A stretch of 64,000 nt of DNA from Arthrobacter sp. C9C5. GTDB lineage: Bacteria > Actinomycetota > Actinomycetes > Actinomycetales > Micrococcaceae. The notes under the pieces are model-generated. The model did no database searches and was not told where the DNA came from. It saw only the letters and a list, made by a program, of their open reading frames with translations. Shown here piece after piece: positions 50,625 through 58,711 of the stretch; within the stretch, counting starts at the first letter, position 1; each line of letters opens with the position of its first letter. The position numbers and the translations under genes are program-made. The stretch is taken from contig NZ_JABFMX010000010.1 of assembly GCF_013359735.1 (NCBI RefSeq), forward strand, positions 1-64,000, written 5' to 3'.

Positions 50625-50674
50625 AACTTCGATGGAATTATGGCTAAATTTCCCTGTAGGCATCGAAGTTTTTT
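50625..50674 (+). terminator. terminator-like inverted repeat
   Basis: AACTTCGATG (50625-50634) pairs perfectly with CATCGAAGTT (50661-50670), followed by TTTT. The loop is 26 bases. It lies between the toroid gene and the small Cys-rich gene and could be a terminator, or a structured leader for the latter. Confidence 0.55.
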
Positions 50675-50683
50675 GGGGGAAGC

Positions 50684-50860
50684 ATGAACAAGGCGCAACG
50701 ACGCGCTCATATGGAGCCACCCTGCCCGGCGTGCGGTTCACGGGTGGTTCCGATCTGGAAAGACGTACGTCCCGTGGCGGCGCGCCAGCCGGACTGGCAG
50801 GTCAGCGCGAGGCAGTGCAGCAGCCAGGGCTGCCGCATGAACGATCCACAGAACTGGTAA
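50684..50860 (+). CDS. small zinc-ribbon-like protein (58 aa)
   Basis: A 58-residue protein starting at ATG after GGGGGAAGC. It has two cysteine pairs: EPPCPACGSRV and ARQCSSQGCRMN. The spacing of a CxxC knuckle, about 30 residues and a second C-x4-C pair suggests a treble-clef or zinc ribbon. The segment between contains VVPIWKDVRP and RQPDWQ. The family is not recognised. It lies 58 bp before the NUDIX gene and may be co-transcribed with it. Confidence 0.6.
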   Translation: MNKAQRRAHMEPPCPACGSRVVPIWKDVRPVAARQPDWQVSARQCSSQGCRMNDPQNW

Positions 50861-50918
50861 AACCTTCCACGCGGACGCCTCGGCGAAGAAACTGCGGGGA
50901 CGAAGGGCCGGAGGCCGC

Positions 50919-51392
50919 ATGAGCGTTCGGAGCGCCGGCCTGCTGCTGTTCCGGCGGGGTCCGCAGTCACAGCTGGAAGTCTGGATCGGCCACATGGGCG
51001 GGCCGTTCTGGGCGCGGAAGGATGCCGCGGCCTGGTCCATCCCCAAGGGTGAATACGCCGAAGACGAAGACGCCCTGGCGGCCGCGCGCCGCGAGTTTGC
51101 CGAGGAAATCGGCACCGCCCCGCCCGACGTCGACTACTTCCCGCTGGGCAGCTTCCGGCAGGGCTCGGGCAAGATCGTCACCGTCTTCGCCGCCGAATGT
51201 GACTTCCGGCCGGAGCGGATCGAGAGCAACACCTTCTCGCTGGAATGGCCGAAAGGATCCGGCATCGTCCGCAGCTACCCGGAGATCGACGACGCCGCGT
51301 GGTTCAGCGAGTCCGAGGCCCGCACGAAGCTGGTGCGCGGCCAGCTTCCGGTCCTGGAAGCGCTCCTGGCGCACCTGCGCGAGGCAGGCTAG
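50919..51392 (+). CDS. NUDIX hydrolase
   Basis: A 157-residue NUDIX enzyme. The signature GEYAEDEDALAAARREFAEE, completed by IGT, fits GX5EX7REUXEEXGU. It is preceded by AGLLLFRRG and AAWSIPKG and followed by GSFRQGSGKIVTVFAAECDF. The RQGSGK pattern matches the actinobacterial subgroup that resembles diadenosine-polyphosphate or predicted NTP hydrolases. It hydrolyses a nucleoside diphosphate linked to some moiety; the substrate is not determinable. ATG 50919 is the first good start. Confidence 0.88.
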   Translation: MSVRSAGLLLFRRGPQSQLEVWIGHMGGPFWARKDAAAWSIPKGEYAEDEDALAAARREFAEEIGTAPPDVDYFPLGSFRQGSGKIVTVFAAECDFRPERIESNTFSLEWPKGSGIVRSYPEIDDAAWFSESEARTKLVRGQLPVLEALLAHLREAG

Positions 51393-51455
51393 CCGCGGCG
51401 GCGATTCACCAGTGTGACAAGATGCTGCATTGAATGTCACAAAGGGCGCGGGTAG

Positions 51456-51479
51456 TGTGACAGAAACTGTCAGCTCACA
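51456..51479. promoter_or_regulatory. nested dyads upstream of the gamma-glutamyltransferase gene
   Basis: TGACAGAAACTGTCA (51458-51472) is a perfect dyad nested within TGTGA-N14-TCACA (51456-51479). A further TGTGACA/TGTCACA pair spans about 51412-51440. The spacing is not that of a CRP/GlxR site (N6), so an unknown regulator is more likely. Confidence 0.4.
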
Positions 51480-51501
51480 CGACGCTAGCCCGGGAGCAGC
51501 C

Positions 51502-53328
51502 ATGCAACATGTAGGACGTCGACTGTCCGCCGTCACCGCGGCACTGGCCCTGAGCGTGGCGGGCGCCGCCGTCGCCAGCCCCGCATCCGCGGATCCGCGC
51601 GAAACCGAGAAGACAGCCACCGCCACCGGCTACGGCGGCGCGGTGAGCACGGTGGACCCGGAAGCCTCGGCCGCTGCGATCGAGGTGCTCCACAAGGGCG
51701 GCAACGCGGCAGACGCCGCCGTCGCCGCGGCCGCGACCCTGGGCGTGACCGAGCCTTACAGCGCCGGGATCGGCGGCGGCGGCTACTTCGTCTACTACGA
51801 CGCAAAGACCGGCATGGTCGGCACGGTCGACGGACGCGAAACTGCGCCGGCCGGGATGCCGCACGATGCGTTCATCGACCCGGCAACGGGCCAGCCCTAC
51901 CGCTTCACCCCCGAGCTCGTCACCAGCGGCGTCGCCGTGGGCGTCCCCGGCACCCCCGCCACCTGGGAACGGGCACTCAAGCGCTGGGGAAGCCTCGACC
52001 TCGGCGAGGCCCTCAAGCCGGCCATCAAGGTAGCCACCCGAGGATTCGTGGTGGACGGAACGTTCCGGCAGCAGACCCTCGACAACAAGGCCCGCTTCGC
52101 TGCGTTCCCCGCGACCAGCAGCCTCTACCTCCCCGGCGGCGACGCTCCCGCCGTCGGGAGCATTTTCCAGAACCACGACCTGGCCGCCACGTACCGGCTC
52201 CTCGCGAAGCAGGGCACGCGCGGTTTCTACAGCGGGCCGCTCGCAACGGAAATCGCGGCCACCGTCCAGGCTCCGGCGAAGGCTGCCGGCACCACGCTGC
52301 CCGTCCCGGCCGGATTCATGACGACGGCGGATCTCGCCGCCTACCGTGCGCTGGACCAGGATCCCACCCACGTGGACTACCGCGGCCTGGACGTCTACGG
52401 TATGGCGCCCTCCAGCAGCGGGGGCACCACGGTCGGCGAGGCGTTGAACATCCTGGCCCCGTCCACGCTCTCCGGGATGTCCCGGGCCGGCGCCTTGCAC
52501 CACTACCTGGAAGCCAGCGCCCTGGCGTTCGCCGACCGCGGCAAGTACGTGGGCGACCCGGCGCAGGTCAATGTGCCCACGGCCGCTCTCACCGACCCGC
52601 TCTTCGGCAAGGAACGCGCCTGCCAGATCGACCCGCAGCACGCCGCGGCCAAGCCGGTGGCACCGGGAAATGTGTCAGCGTACGACGGCGTGTGCCCGAC
52701 TGCCGCAGTGGCACCCGCCGACGAGAAGGACACCGAGAACATCTCGACGACGAATCTGACGGTCGCGGACAAGTGGGGCAACGTGGCGGAGTACACCCTC
52801 ACGATCGAGCAGACCGGCGGATCCGGCATGGTGGTGCCCGGCCGCGGGTTCCTGCTCAACAATGAAATGACCGACTTCTCCACCGTGTACGACCCCAAGG
52901 ATCCGAACCGGATCGAGCCGGGCAAGCGTCCCCGCTCCTCGATGGCACCGACCATCATCCTCAAGGACGGGGACCCCTTCCTCGCCCTGGGCTCCCCCGG
53001 CGGATCGACCATCATCACGACGGTTCTGCAGACCATCCTGAACCGGGTGGACCTGGGCATGACGATTTCCGAGGCGATTGCGGCACCGCGCGCGGCACAG
53101 CGGAACACGGCCAAGGTCACGGCCGAGCCGTCGTTCATCGCCGCGTACGGCAGCGAGCTGGCTCCGTTCGGCCATGAGTTCACACCGTCCGGGGATGCGT
53201 TCACCTCGGCGGCGGAGATCGGCGCGGCAACCGCGATCGAGTTCGGTCCGGGCGGGCGCCTGGTCGCGGCGGCCGAGCCGGTCCGGCGCGGCGGCGGTTC
53301 GGCGATGGTGCTCAACCGGTCGCGGTAA
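51502..53328 (+). CDS. ggt: gamma-glutamyltransferase
   Basis: A 608-residue exported Ntn-hydrolase. The signal peptide (QHVGRRLSAVTAALALSVAG, cleavage after ASPASA) leads to the large subunit (LHKGGNAADAAVAAAATLGV, then GIGGGGYFVYYDAKTG). Self-cleavage is expected before the Thr in ISTTNLTVADKWGNVAEYTL, creating the small subunit with GFLLNNEMTDFS, KRPRSSMAPTIILKDG and LGSPGGSTIITTV. It hydrolyses or transfers gamma-glutamyl groups from glutathione-like compounds. ATG 51502 has GGGAGC before it and fits the signal peptide. It converges with the DinB-type gene, overlapping by 17 bp. Confidence 0.92.
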   Translation: MQHVGRRLSAVTAALALSVAGAAVASPASADPRETEKTATATGYGGAVSTVDPEASAAAIEVLHKGGNAADAAVAAAATLGVTEPYSAGIGGGGYFVYYDAKTGMVGTVDGRETAPAGMPHDAFIDPATGQPYRFTPELVTSGVAVGVPGTPATWERALKRWGSLDLGEALKPAIKVATRGFVVDGTFRQQTLDNKARFAAFPATSSLYLPGGDAPAVGSIFQNHDLAATYRLLAKQGTRGFYSGPLATEIAATVQAPAKAAGTTLPVPAGFMTTADLAAYRALDQDPTHVDYRGLDVYGMAPSSSGGTTVGEALNILAPSTLSGMSRAGALHHYLEASALAFADRGKYVGDPAQVNVPTAALTDPLFGKERACQIDPQHAAAKPVAPGNVSAYDGVCPTAAVAPADEKDTENISTTNLTVADKWGNVAEYTLTIEQTGGSGMVVPGRGFLLNNEMTDFSTVYDPKDPNRIEPGKRPRSSMAPTIILKDGDPFLALGSPGGSTIITTVLQTILNRVDLGMTISEAIAAPRAAQRNTAKVTAEPSFIAAYGSELAPFGHEFTPSGDAFTSAAEIGAATAIEFGPGGRLVAAAEPVRRGGGSAMVLNRSR

Positions 53329-53821
53329 CGGCGCCTTTCACGTACGCGGCCTGTCCCGCGTGCTGGAGGCAATCGGCGAGAATGCTGACCAGCCGCACCC
53401 CGAGCGTGACCGGCGGCTTCCAGCGGGTGTCGACGACGCGGTCGAGCTCCTCGTCGCTGAGGGATTCCAGGAACCCAACGGTCTGCCGGTGGACGGCGTC
53501 GTAATAGGCGAGCAGCAACTCAGGCGTGGCCTGTACCGCGTCGACCTGGTCGGATGTGTGACCGTAGCCGGTGTCCTGGACGGGCAGCGAAAGACCAAAC
53601 CGTCCGGCGAACCCCTGGGACGTCCACACCTGCTCCACGCCGGCGGCCGGGGCGACCTGGGCATCCTCCCCGCGGCTGAGGTGCCAGACCAGCCACGCAA
53701 TCGGGTTTGCCTGGTCCGCCACCCGCCGGACAAGCAGATCCGGGTCTATGTCTTCGAGGGTTGCGGTCACGATCTCGTGGATCCTGCCGAACCCGTCGAG
53801 CAGCAGTTCGTTGGCTTTCAT
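53312..53821 (-). CDS. DinB/DUF664 mycothiol-transferase-like protein
   Basis: A 169-residue four-helix-bundle protein of the DinB/DUF664 group: ELLLDGFGRIHEIVTATLED, ANPIAWLVWHLSRGEDAQVA (metal His), LLAYYDAVHRQTVGFLESLS and LVSILADCLQHAGQAAYVKG (metal His). Actinobacterial members often bind a divalent metal and use mycothiol as thiol donor. ATG 53821 has GGGAGG at good spacing. Its promoter region contains a long inverted repeat (53874-53940). Confidence 0.85.
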   Translation of the reverse strand: MKANELLLDGFGRIHEIVTATLEDIDPDLLVRRVADQANPIAWLVWHLSRGEDAQVAPAAGVEQVWTSQGFAGRFGLSLPVQDTGYGHTSDQVDAVQATPELLLAYYDAVHRQTVGFLESLSDEELDRVVDTRWKPPVTLGVRLVSILADCLQHAGQAAYVKGAVTATG

Positions 53822-53873
53822 TACAGTGCCTCCCGGTGCATAGTCGCTGCGCCCCATGCTGGCACGGCCGCAA

Positions 53874-53940
53874 CCGGTTGCGCTATCACTTTTGGTTGTT
53901 CTGGGCGTTGCAGAGGGACCATAAGTGATAGAGCAACCGG
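53874..53940. repeat. 22-bp imperfect inverted repeat
   Basis: Arms at 53874-53895 and 53919-53940 match at 20 of 22 positions (core CTATCACTT / AAGTGATAG, with CCGGTTGC / GCAACCGG) around a 23-base loop. It lies between the leftward monooxygenase gene and the DinB gene. It may terminate the former or control the latter; there is no T-run on either strand. Confidence 0.65.
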
Positions 53941-53974
53941 CTGGTTGTGGGGAGATCAGCCGGGGCTGGCCGGC

Positions 53975-55261
53975 CTAGGCGGAAATACGGTCCGTCAGGC
54001 GGACAAGGGGCTCGCGGACCGCGGGCACGCCGTCGCCGTCCTGGCCGTACAGCCAGTCGTTGTACTGGAAATCGTTGTCCTTCCGGCTCTTGAAGAGCAG
54101 GTTGCGCAGCGTCCGGGCCAGTCCGGAGACGTGCCAGGATTCGCCCCAGACGCGGGCGGTGCGCTGGACCCGGGCCGTGCGGCCGGCGCGGAGGTTGTTG
54201 AACTCCTTGAGCGCGCCGTCCCAGGCTTCCGGATTCACGCCGTCGTCGGTGAAGACCGTGCCCACGGTGGCGTCCTGCAGCGCGGCAGCATCCTCGAGCG
54301 CCTGGCAGGCACCCTGGGCGAGGTACTGGAGCATCGGGTGCGCAGCGTCGCCCATCAGTACCATCCGGCCGGCGACCCAGTTCTCGATCGGGTCGCGGTC
54401 GTACATGGGCCAGCGGATGCCGGTGGCCAGATTCTTCAGCGCTTCCTGGACGGCCGGGACGCAGTCCTTGTACGCGGCCTCGAGCTCGTCCACGCCGCCG
54501 TACTGCTCTTCGCCGCGCTCGAAGGAGGGCGACTTGAAGACGGCCACGGTGTTCAGCAGCTCGCCCTTGCGCAGCGGGTACTGCACCAGGTGGCAGTCCG
54601 GTCCGAGGTAGACAATGACATCCTCGAGGTCGGCCTTGGGGGTGTTTTCGGTGATCGGGACGGTGCCGCGGTAGGCCACGTAGGCCGAGGACACGGGCTC
54701 GTCGTTGCTCACGAGCGGGCGCAGGGTGGACCGGAGTCCGTCGGCGCCGATCACGACGTCGGCCTCGTAATCCACTCCGGCGGCGGTGTGGGCCACGCCG
54801 CGGCCGTTGACGGTTTCAACGCTCTCCACCATGACGTCGTTGACGAGCTTGACGCCGGCGGCTTCGCAGCCTTCGAGCAGGACCCGGTGCAGGTCGCTGC
54901 GGTGAATCACGACGTAGGGTGCACCATAGCGCTCCGCGAATTCCCCGCCGAGGGTCTGGCGGGTGAGCTCCTCGCCTGTGACGGCGTCGCGGAACACCAG
55001 GTGCTTGGGCTGGACACCGATTTCCAGCGCCTTTTCCAGCAGGCCCCAGCGCTTCAGGACGCGGGAGGCGTTGGGGGCCATCTGCAGCCCGGCGCCGACC
55101 TCGCCGAATTCGGGGGCCCGCTCCACGAGGGTGACGTTGGCGCCGTTTTCACGCAGCGCGAGGGCTCCGGCCAGTCCGGCCATTCCCCCTCCGATGACCA
55201 GGACGTCGGTGGACGGGCCGTCGGTGGACAGGAAACTGGTGGACGGGGCGTGCTCAGACAT
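53975..55261 (-). CDS. 3-hydroxybenzoate 6-monooxygenase (FAD-dependent)
   Basis: A 428-residue class A flavoprotein hydroxylase that probably turns 3-hydroxybenzoate into gentisate using NADH and O2. It shows DVLVIGGGMAGLAGALALRE (FAD dinucleotide fold), APEFGEVGAGLQMAPNASRV, DVVIGADGLRSTLRPLV (the DG motif) and RMVLMGDAAHPMLQYLAQGA (the GD motif), followed by CQALEDA. Members of this group also include salicylate hydroxylases. The adjacent gentisate dioxygenase, isomerase and hydrolase genes favour the 3-hydroxybenzoate reading. ATG 55261 has AAGGAG six bases upstream. The start overlaps the MFS gene end by eight bases, forming a leftward operon. Confidence 0.85.
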   Translation of the reverse strand: MSEHAPSTSFLSTDGPSTDVLVIGGGMAGLAGALALRENGANVTLVERAPEFGEVGAGLQMAPNASRVLKRWGLLEKALEIGVQPKHLVFRDAVTGEELTRQTLGGEFAERYGAPYVVIHRSDLHRVLLEGCEAAGVKLVNDVMVESVETVNGRGVAHTAAGVDYEADVVIGADGLRSTLRPLVSNDEPVSSAYVAYRGTVPITENTPKADLEDVIVYLGPDCHLVQYPLRKGELLNTVAVFKSPSFERGEEQYGGVDELEAAYKDCVPAVQEALKNLATGIRWPMYDRDPIENWVAGRMVLMGDAAHPMLQYLAQGACQALEDAAALQDATVGTVFTDDGVNPEAWDGALKEFNNLRAGRTARVQRTARVWGESWHVSGLARTLRNLLFKSRKDNDFQYNDWLYGQDGDGVPAVREPLVRLTDRISA

Positions 55262-56579
55262 TGCTTGCTCCTTGCGGGATCGAGATTTTGGATTTGAGTT
55301 TGAGGCCGACGACGACCAGCAGGACCGCGGCAATGGCGGCTGCGCCGGCGAAGGCGAGGAAATTGGAATTGACGCCCAGCCCGGCGGCCAGCAGGAGGCC
55401 GCCGATCTGGGGTGCGGCGACGGCGCCGATGCGGCCCGTCCCCAGCGCCCAGCCCAGCGCGGTGCCGCGCAGGTGTCCGGGGTAGTGGCTCGCGACGGCG
55501 GCGATGATCAGGCACTGCGTGCCGTGGGTTCCGACGCCGGCGAGGACGAGCATGAGGTAGACGACGGTGACGGACGGTCCGGTGACCAGGACAACGAGGG
55601 CGCCGGCGGCGACGGCGGCCGCGGCGATCGCCGTCGGGATCGGACCGAAGCGGGTCCCGGCCCAGGCCGTGAGGACCGAGCCGGCCACCGCCCCGAGGTT
55701 GAGGGCGAGGGCGAAGGTCAGGGCGGACCCCAGGTTGTAGCCGGCCAGCTGCATCAGGTTCGGCAGCCAGGTGCCCAGCCCGTACCAGGCGAACAGGGTG
55801 GCGATCGTGGCCACGGCGAACAGCATGCTAATCCCCAGGTAGGGGGCGCGGAGCAGGGACGAGAAGCCGGCCGGCTCCTTGAGCGTGCGGCCCTTGCGGG
55901 CCGCCTTTTCGGCCGAGGTAGCCGGGGCGAGGGTCTCCGGCAGGTACTTCAGCCCCAGCGGCACGACGACCAGCAGGGCCAGCACGGCCACCAGGAACAT
56001 GGATTCCCAGCCGAAGGCGGGGATCAGCTGGATTCCGACGAGGGCCGCGATGGAGCCGCCGATCGGGACGCCGGACATCATCAGGGTGGCGATGGTGGAC
56101 CGCCACTTGGTGGGGACCAGCTCGGCCACGAGGGCGTTGGCCGAGGGCACCAGCCCGCCGAGGCCGATGCCGGCCAGGAGCCGAAGGGCGCCGAAGACGG
56201 GGGCGCTGGGAGCGAAGGCGCAGAGGATGGTGAAGACCGAGAAGACGATGGCGCAGCCAAGGATGGTTCGGCGGCGGCCCCAGGAATCGGCCATCCGGCC
56301 GGCGAAGATCGCGCCGATCATCATGCCGACGAAGGCCATCGAACCGATGGTGCCCGCGGTGGCCTTGCTCAGGCCCCACCCGGTCTCGGAGATCAGGGAG
56401 TACTGGACGGTGCCGTAGACGATCAGGTCGTAGCCGTCGAAGACGACGAGGAGCCAGCAGACGAGCACAGCCGCCGCCGAGGCCTTGGAAAACCGGGAGG
56501 CAGGACCGTCAGCGGCGGTGGGGCCGGGAGACACCGGCGCGGACCGTTGCGGCGCTGCAACAGATGATGTGTGATTCAT
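55254..56579 (-). CDS. AAHS-family MFS transporter for aromatic acid
   Basis: A 441-residue major-facilitator with 12 predicted helices. The start CWLLVVFDGYDLIVYGTVQY carries the DGYD motif typical of aromatic acid:H+ symporters (PcaK/BenK/MhbT). FAGRMADSWGRRRTILGCAI is the loop 2-3 motif, and LAGIGLGGLVPSANALVAEL follows. It should import 3-hydroxybenzoate or gentisate. The gene is divergent from the IclR regulator with an operator between. The monooxygenase follows in the same leftward operon. Confidence 0.88.
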   Translation of the reverse strand: MNHTSSVAAPQRSAPVSPGPTAADGPASRFSKASAAAVLVCWLLVVFDGYDLIVYGTVQYSLISETGWGLSKATAGTIGSMAFVGMMIGAIFAGRMADSWGRRRTILGCAIVFSVFTILCAFAPSAPVFGALRLLAGIGLGGLVPSANALVAELVPTKWRSTIATLMMSGVPIGGSIAALVGIQLIPAFGWESMFLVAVLALLVVVPLGLKYLPETLAPATSAEKAARKGRTLKEPAGFSSLLRAPYLGISMLFAVATIATLFAWYGLGTWLPNLMQLAGYNLGSALTFALALNLGAVAGSVLTAWAGTRFGPIPTAIAAAAVAAGALVVLVTGPSVTVVYLMLVLAGVGTHGTQCLIIAAVASHYPGHLRGTALGWALGTGRIGAVAAPQIGGLLLAAGLGVNSNFLAFAGAAAIAAVLLVVVGLKLKSKISIPQGASNV

Positions 56580-56619
56580 GCCACTACTGTCCTAGCCGCC
56601 GCAGATGAACCACAATACA

Positions 56620-56636
56620 ATTCTGATGTGCAGAAC
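56620..56636. promoter_or_regulatory. IclR-type operator 1 (divergent MFS/iclR region)
   Basis: ATTCTG-ATGTG-CAGAAC overlaps the GTG start of the iclR-type gene. TACAAT at 56616-56621 could be its -10 box, which would make a leaderless transcript. The motif recurs as ATTCTG-ACTGG-CAGAAT before the gentisate dioxygenase gene. Confidence 0.6.
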
Positions 56637-57449
56637 AAGCCATCATCCCCCTCCGCCCGGAAGCCCGTGCAGAAACGGCCTACCTATTCCATCGAGGCCG
56701 TCGACAACGCACTGCAGCTCCTGCAGCTGCTCCGCGACGGCGGGCCGCTGCGGCTCAAGGACGCCGCCGCGGAGCTCGGCGTCGCCCCTTCCACCGCCCA
56801 TCGCCTGCTGGCAATGCTGGTTTACCGGGGTTTCGCCGTGCAGGATGAAACCCGCCGCTACGTCCCGGGCCCGGCGATGGGCGTCGGGCCGGCCGGGCTG
56901 GCGTGGACCAGGCTGCTCCGCACGCTCGCGCAGCCGCACATGGAACTGCTCTCCGCCCAGCTCAACGAGACAGTGAACCTGATGGTGCGGGTGGGCACGA
57001 AAGTCCGCTTCCTGGCCACGGTGGAGGGGAACAACGTCCTGCGGGTCGGCGACCGGCAGGGAACCGTCATGCCGGCCAACAAGACGTCCGGCGGCAAGGC
57101 CATGCTCGCCGAACTGGAACCCCCCATGATCGAACAGCTCTTCCGCAGCAACAATGCCGAGATTGGCGGGGACACCATCGCGGACGCGGAGTACCCGGCG
57201 TTCCTGCGCGAACTGGAGTCCATTCGCAGCAACGGCTTCGCCGCCAATTTCGAAGGCACCGAGGAAGGGGTCAGCGCCCTCGGGATGGCCCTGCACAACC
57301 GGCACGGGCACGTCGTTGGCGCGCTCAGCGTCGCGACTCCCGCCACCCGCTTCCGGCGGGTGTTCGACGCCGGCCTGGTCGCCGCCCTGCGGGAAACCTG
57401 CCGGCAGCTGGAGATCGACATCGCCGCCAATCCCGCAGAACCGGACTAA
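56628..57449 (+). CDS. IclR-family transcriptional regulator
   Basis: A 273-residue regulator. The winged helix shows YSIEAVDNALQLLQLLRDGG, LRLKDAAAELGVAPSTAHRL and LAMLVYRGFAVQDETRRYVP. The IclR effector domain shows TVNLMVRVGTKVRFLATVEG and MPANKTSGGKAMLAELEPP. It also has FAANFEGTEEGVSALGMALH. It probably senses an aromatic acid and controls the divergent MFS-monooxygenase operon and the gentisate operon through ATTCTG-N5-CAGAAY sites. The open frame reaches 56571, but GTG 56628 fits the family length and a leaderless start. Confidence 0.88.
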   Translation: MQNKPSSPSARKPVQKRPTYSIEAVDNALQLLQLLRDGGPLRLKDAAAELGVAPSTAHRLLAMLVYRGFAVQDETRRYVPGPAMGVGPAGLAWTRLLRTLAQPHMELLSAQLNETVNLMVRVGTKVRFLATVEGNNVLRVGDRQGTVMPANKTSGGKAMLAELEPPMIEQLFRSNNAEIGGDTIADAEYPAFLRELESIRSNGFAANFEGTEEGVSALGMALHNRHGHVVGALSVATPATRFRRVFDAGLVAALRETCRQLEIDIAANPAEPD

Positions 57450-57483
57450 ACACCCGGCACGGCACCCGGGGGACCGTCCGTCA

Positions 57484-57500
57484 ATTCTGACTGGCAGAAT
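57484..57500. promoter_or_regulatory. IclR-type operator 2 upstream of the gentisate operon
   Basis: ATTCTG-ACTGG-CAGAAT is a perfect dyad. A possible promoter follows: TTGGAG at 57504, 18 bp, then TATGGT at 57528. The site directly upstream of the -35 box is where an IclR activator would bind, so activation is inferred. Confidence 0.6.
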
Positions 57501-57577
57501 ATGTTGGAGGTCACACTGCGGGCTCCGTATGGTCGAACTACGCCAACGAACTGTTCTGACCTACCGAGGAGGCCCAC

Positions 57578-58711
57578 GTGTCCATCAGCGCCGAGAACAC
57601 GACCCATGAATCAGTGGCCGCGGGGCACACTGCACCGGAGCCCACGCCCGAAGAGGCCGCCCAGCTGCAGGAGCTCTACCGCGACTTTGACCGCGAGAAC
57701 CTGATCCCGCTCTGGACCGAAATCGCGGACCTGATGCCGATGGTCCCGAGCCCGAAGGCGGTCCCCCACGTCTGGCGGTGGAGCGATCTCTACCCGCTGG
57801 CCGCCCGCGCCGGCGACCTCGTCCCGGTGGGCCGCGGCGGCGAACGCCGCGCCATTGCCCTGGCCAATCCCGGCCTGGCGGGCACCCCGTACGCCACGCC
57901 CACGCTGTGGGCGGCCATCCAGTACCTCGGTGCCCGGGAGACCGCCCCGGAGCACCGCCACTCGCAGAACGCCTTCCGCTTCGTCGTCGAGGGCGAAGGC
58001 GTCTGGACCGTCGTGAACGGCGACCCGGTCCGGATGTCCCGCGGCGACTTCCTGCTGACCCCGGGCTGGAACTTCCACGGCCACCACAACGACACTGACG
58101 AGCCGATGGCCTGGATCGACGGCCTGGACATCCCGTTCGTGCACTACGCCGACGCCGGTTTCTTCGAGTTCGGCACCGAGCGCGTCACCGACGAGGCCAC
58201 CCCGGACATCTCCCGCTCCGAGCGGCTCTGGGCCCACCCGGGCCTGCGCCCGCTCTCCGGACTGGACGACACCACGAGCTCCCCCATCGCCGCCTACCGC
58301 TGGGAATACACGGACCGCGCGCTGCGCGAGCAGCTGCTGCTGGAGGACGAGGGCCACCCCGCCACCGTGTCCCAAGGCCACGCGGCCGTCCGCTACACCA
58401 ACCCCACCACCGGCGGCGACGTGATGCCGACCATCCGCGCCGAATTCCACCGGCTGCGCGCCGGCGCCAGCACCGAAACCCTGCACGAGGTTGGCTCGAG
58501 CGTCTGGCAGGTCTTCGAAGGCCGCGGCTCCGTGGCCCTCAACGGCGAAACCCGGACCCTGGAAAAGGGCGACCTCTTCGTGGTCCCGTCCTGGGCTGCC
58601 TGGTCCCTGCAGGCGGACTCGGAATTCGATCTCTTCCGCTTCAGCGACGCCCCCATCTTCGAACGACTGAACTTCAACCGCACCTACACCGAAGGACGCA
58701 AGAACGCATGA
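57578..58711 (+). CDS. gentisate 1,2-dioxygenase
   Basis: A 377-residue bicupin ring-cleavage enzyme converting gentisate to maleylpyruvate with Fe(II) and O2. The N-terminal cupin shows YLGARETAPEHRHSQNAFRF (metal His-x-His), VEGEGVWTVVNGDPVRMSRG and DFLLTPGWNFHGHHND (third His). The second cupin shows EVGSSVWQVFEGRGSVALNG and KGDLFVVPSWAAWSLQ. GTG 57578 has GAGGAGG at ideal spacing. The next two pathway genes overlap in series, so this is the head of a three-gene operon. Confidence 0.92.
   Translation: MSISAENTTHESVAAGHTAPEPTPEEAAQLQELYRDFDRENLIPLWTEIADLMPMVPSPKAVPHVWRWSDLYPLAARAGDLVPVGRGGERRAIALANPGLAGTPYATPTLWAAIQYLGARETAPEHRHSQNAFRFVVEGEGVWTVVNGDPVRMSRGDFLLTPGWNFHGHHNDTDEPMAWIDGLDIPFVHYADAGFFEFGTERVTDEATPDISRSERLWAHPGLRPLSGLDDTTSSPIAAYRWEYTDRALREQLLLEDEGHPATVSQGHAAVRYTNPTTGGDVMPTIRAEFHRLRAGASTETLHEVGSSVWQVFEGRGSVALNGETRTLEKGDLFVVPSWAAWSLQADSEFDLFRFSDAPIFERLNFNRTYTEGRKNA

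Noticed and set aside
51456..51479. CRP/GlxR site upstream of ggt
   Set aside because: TGTGA and TCACA are present but 14 bp apart instead of 6, so it does not fit the CRP-type consensus.
53078..55297. 739-codon plus-strand frame across ggt end, DinB gene and monooxygenase
   Set aside because: Spans three real genes on both strands and lacks any family motif.
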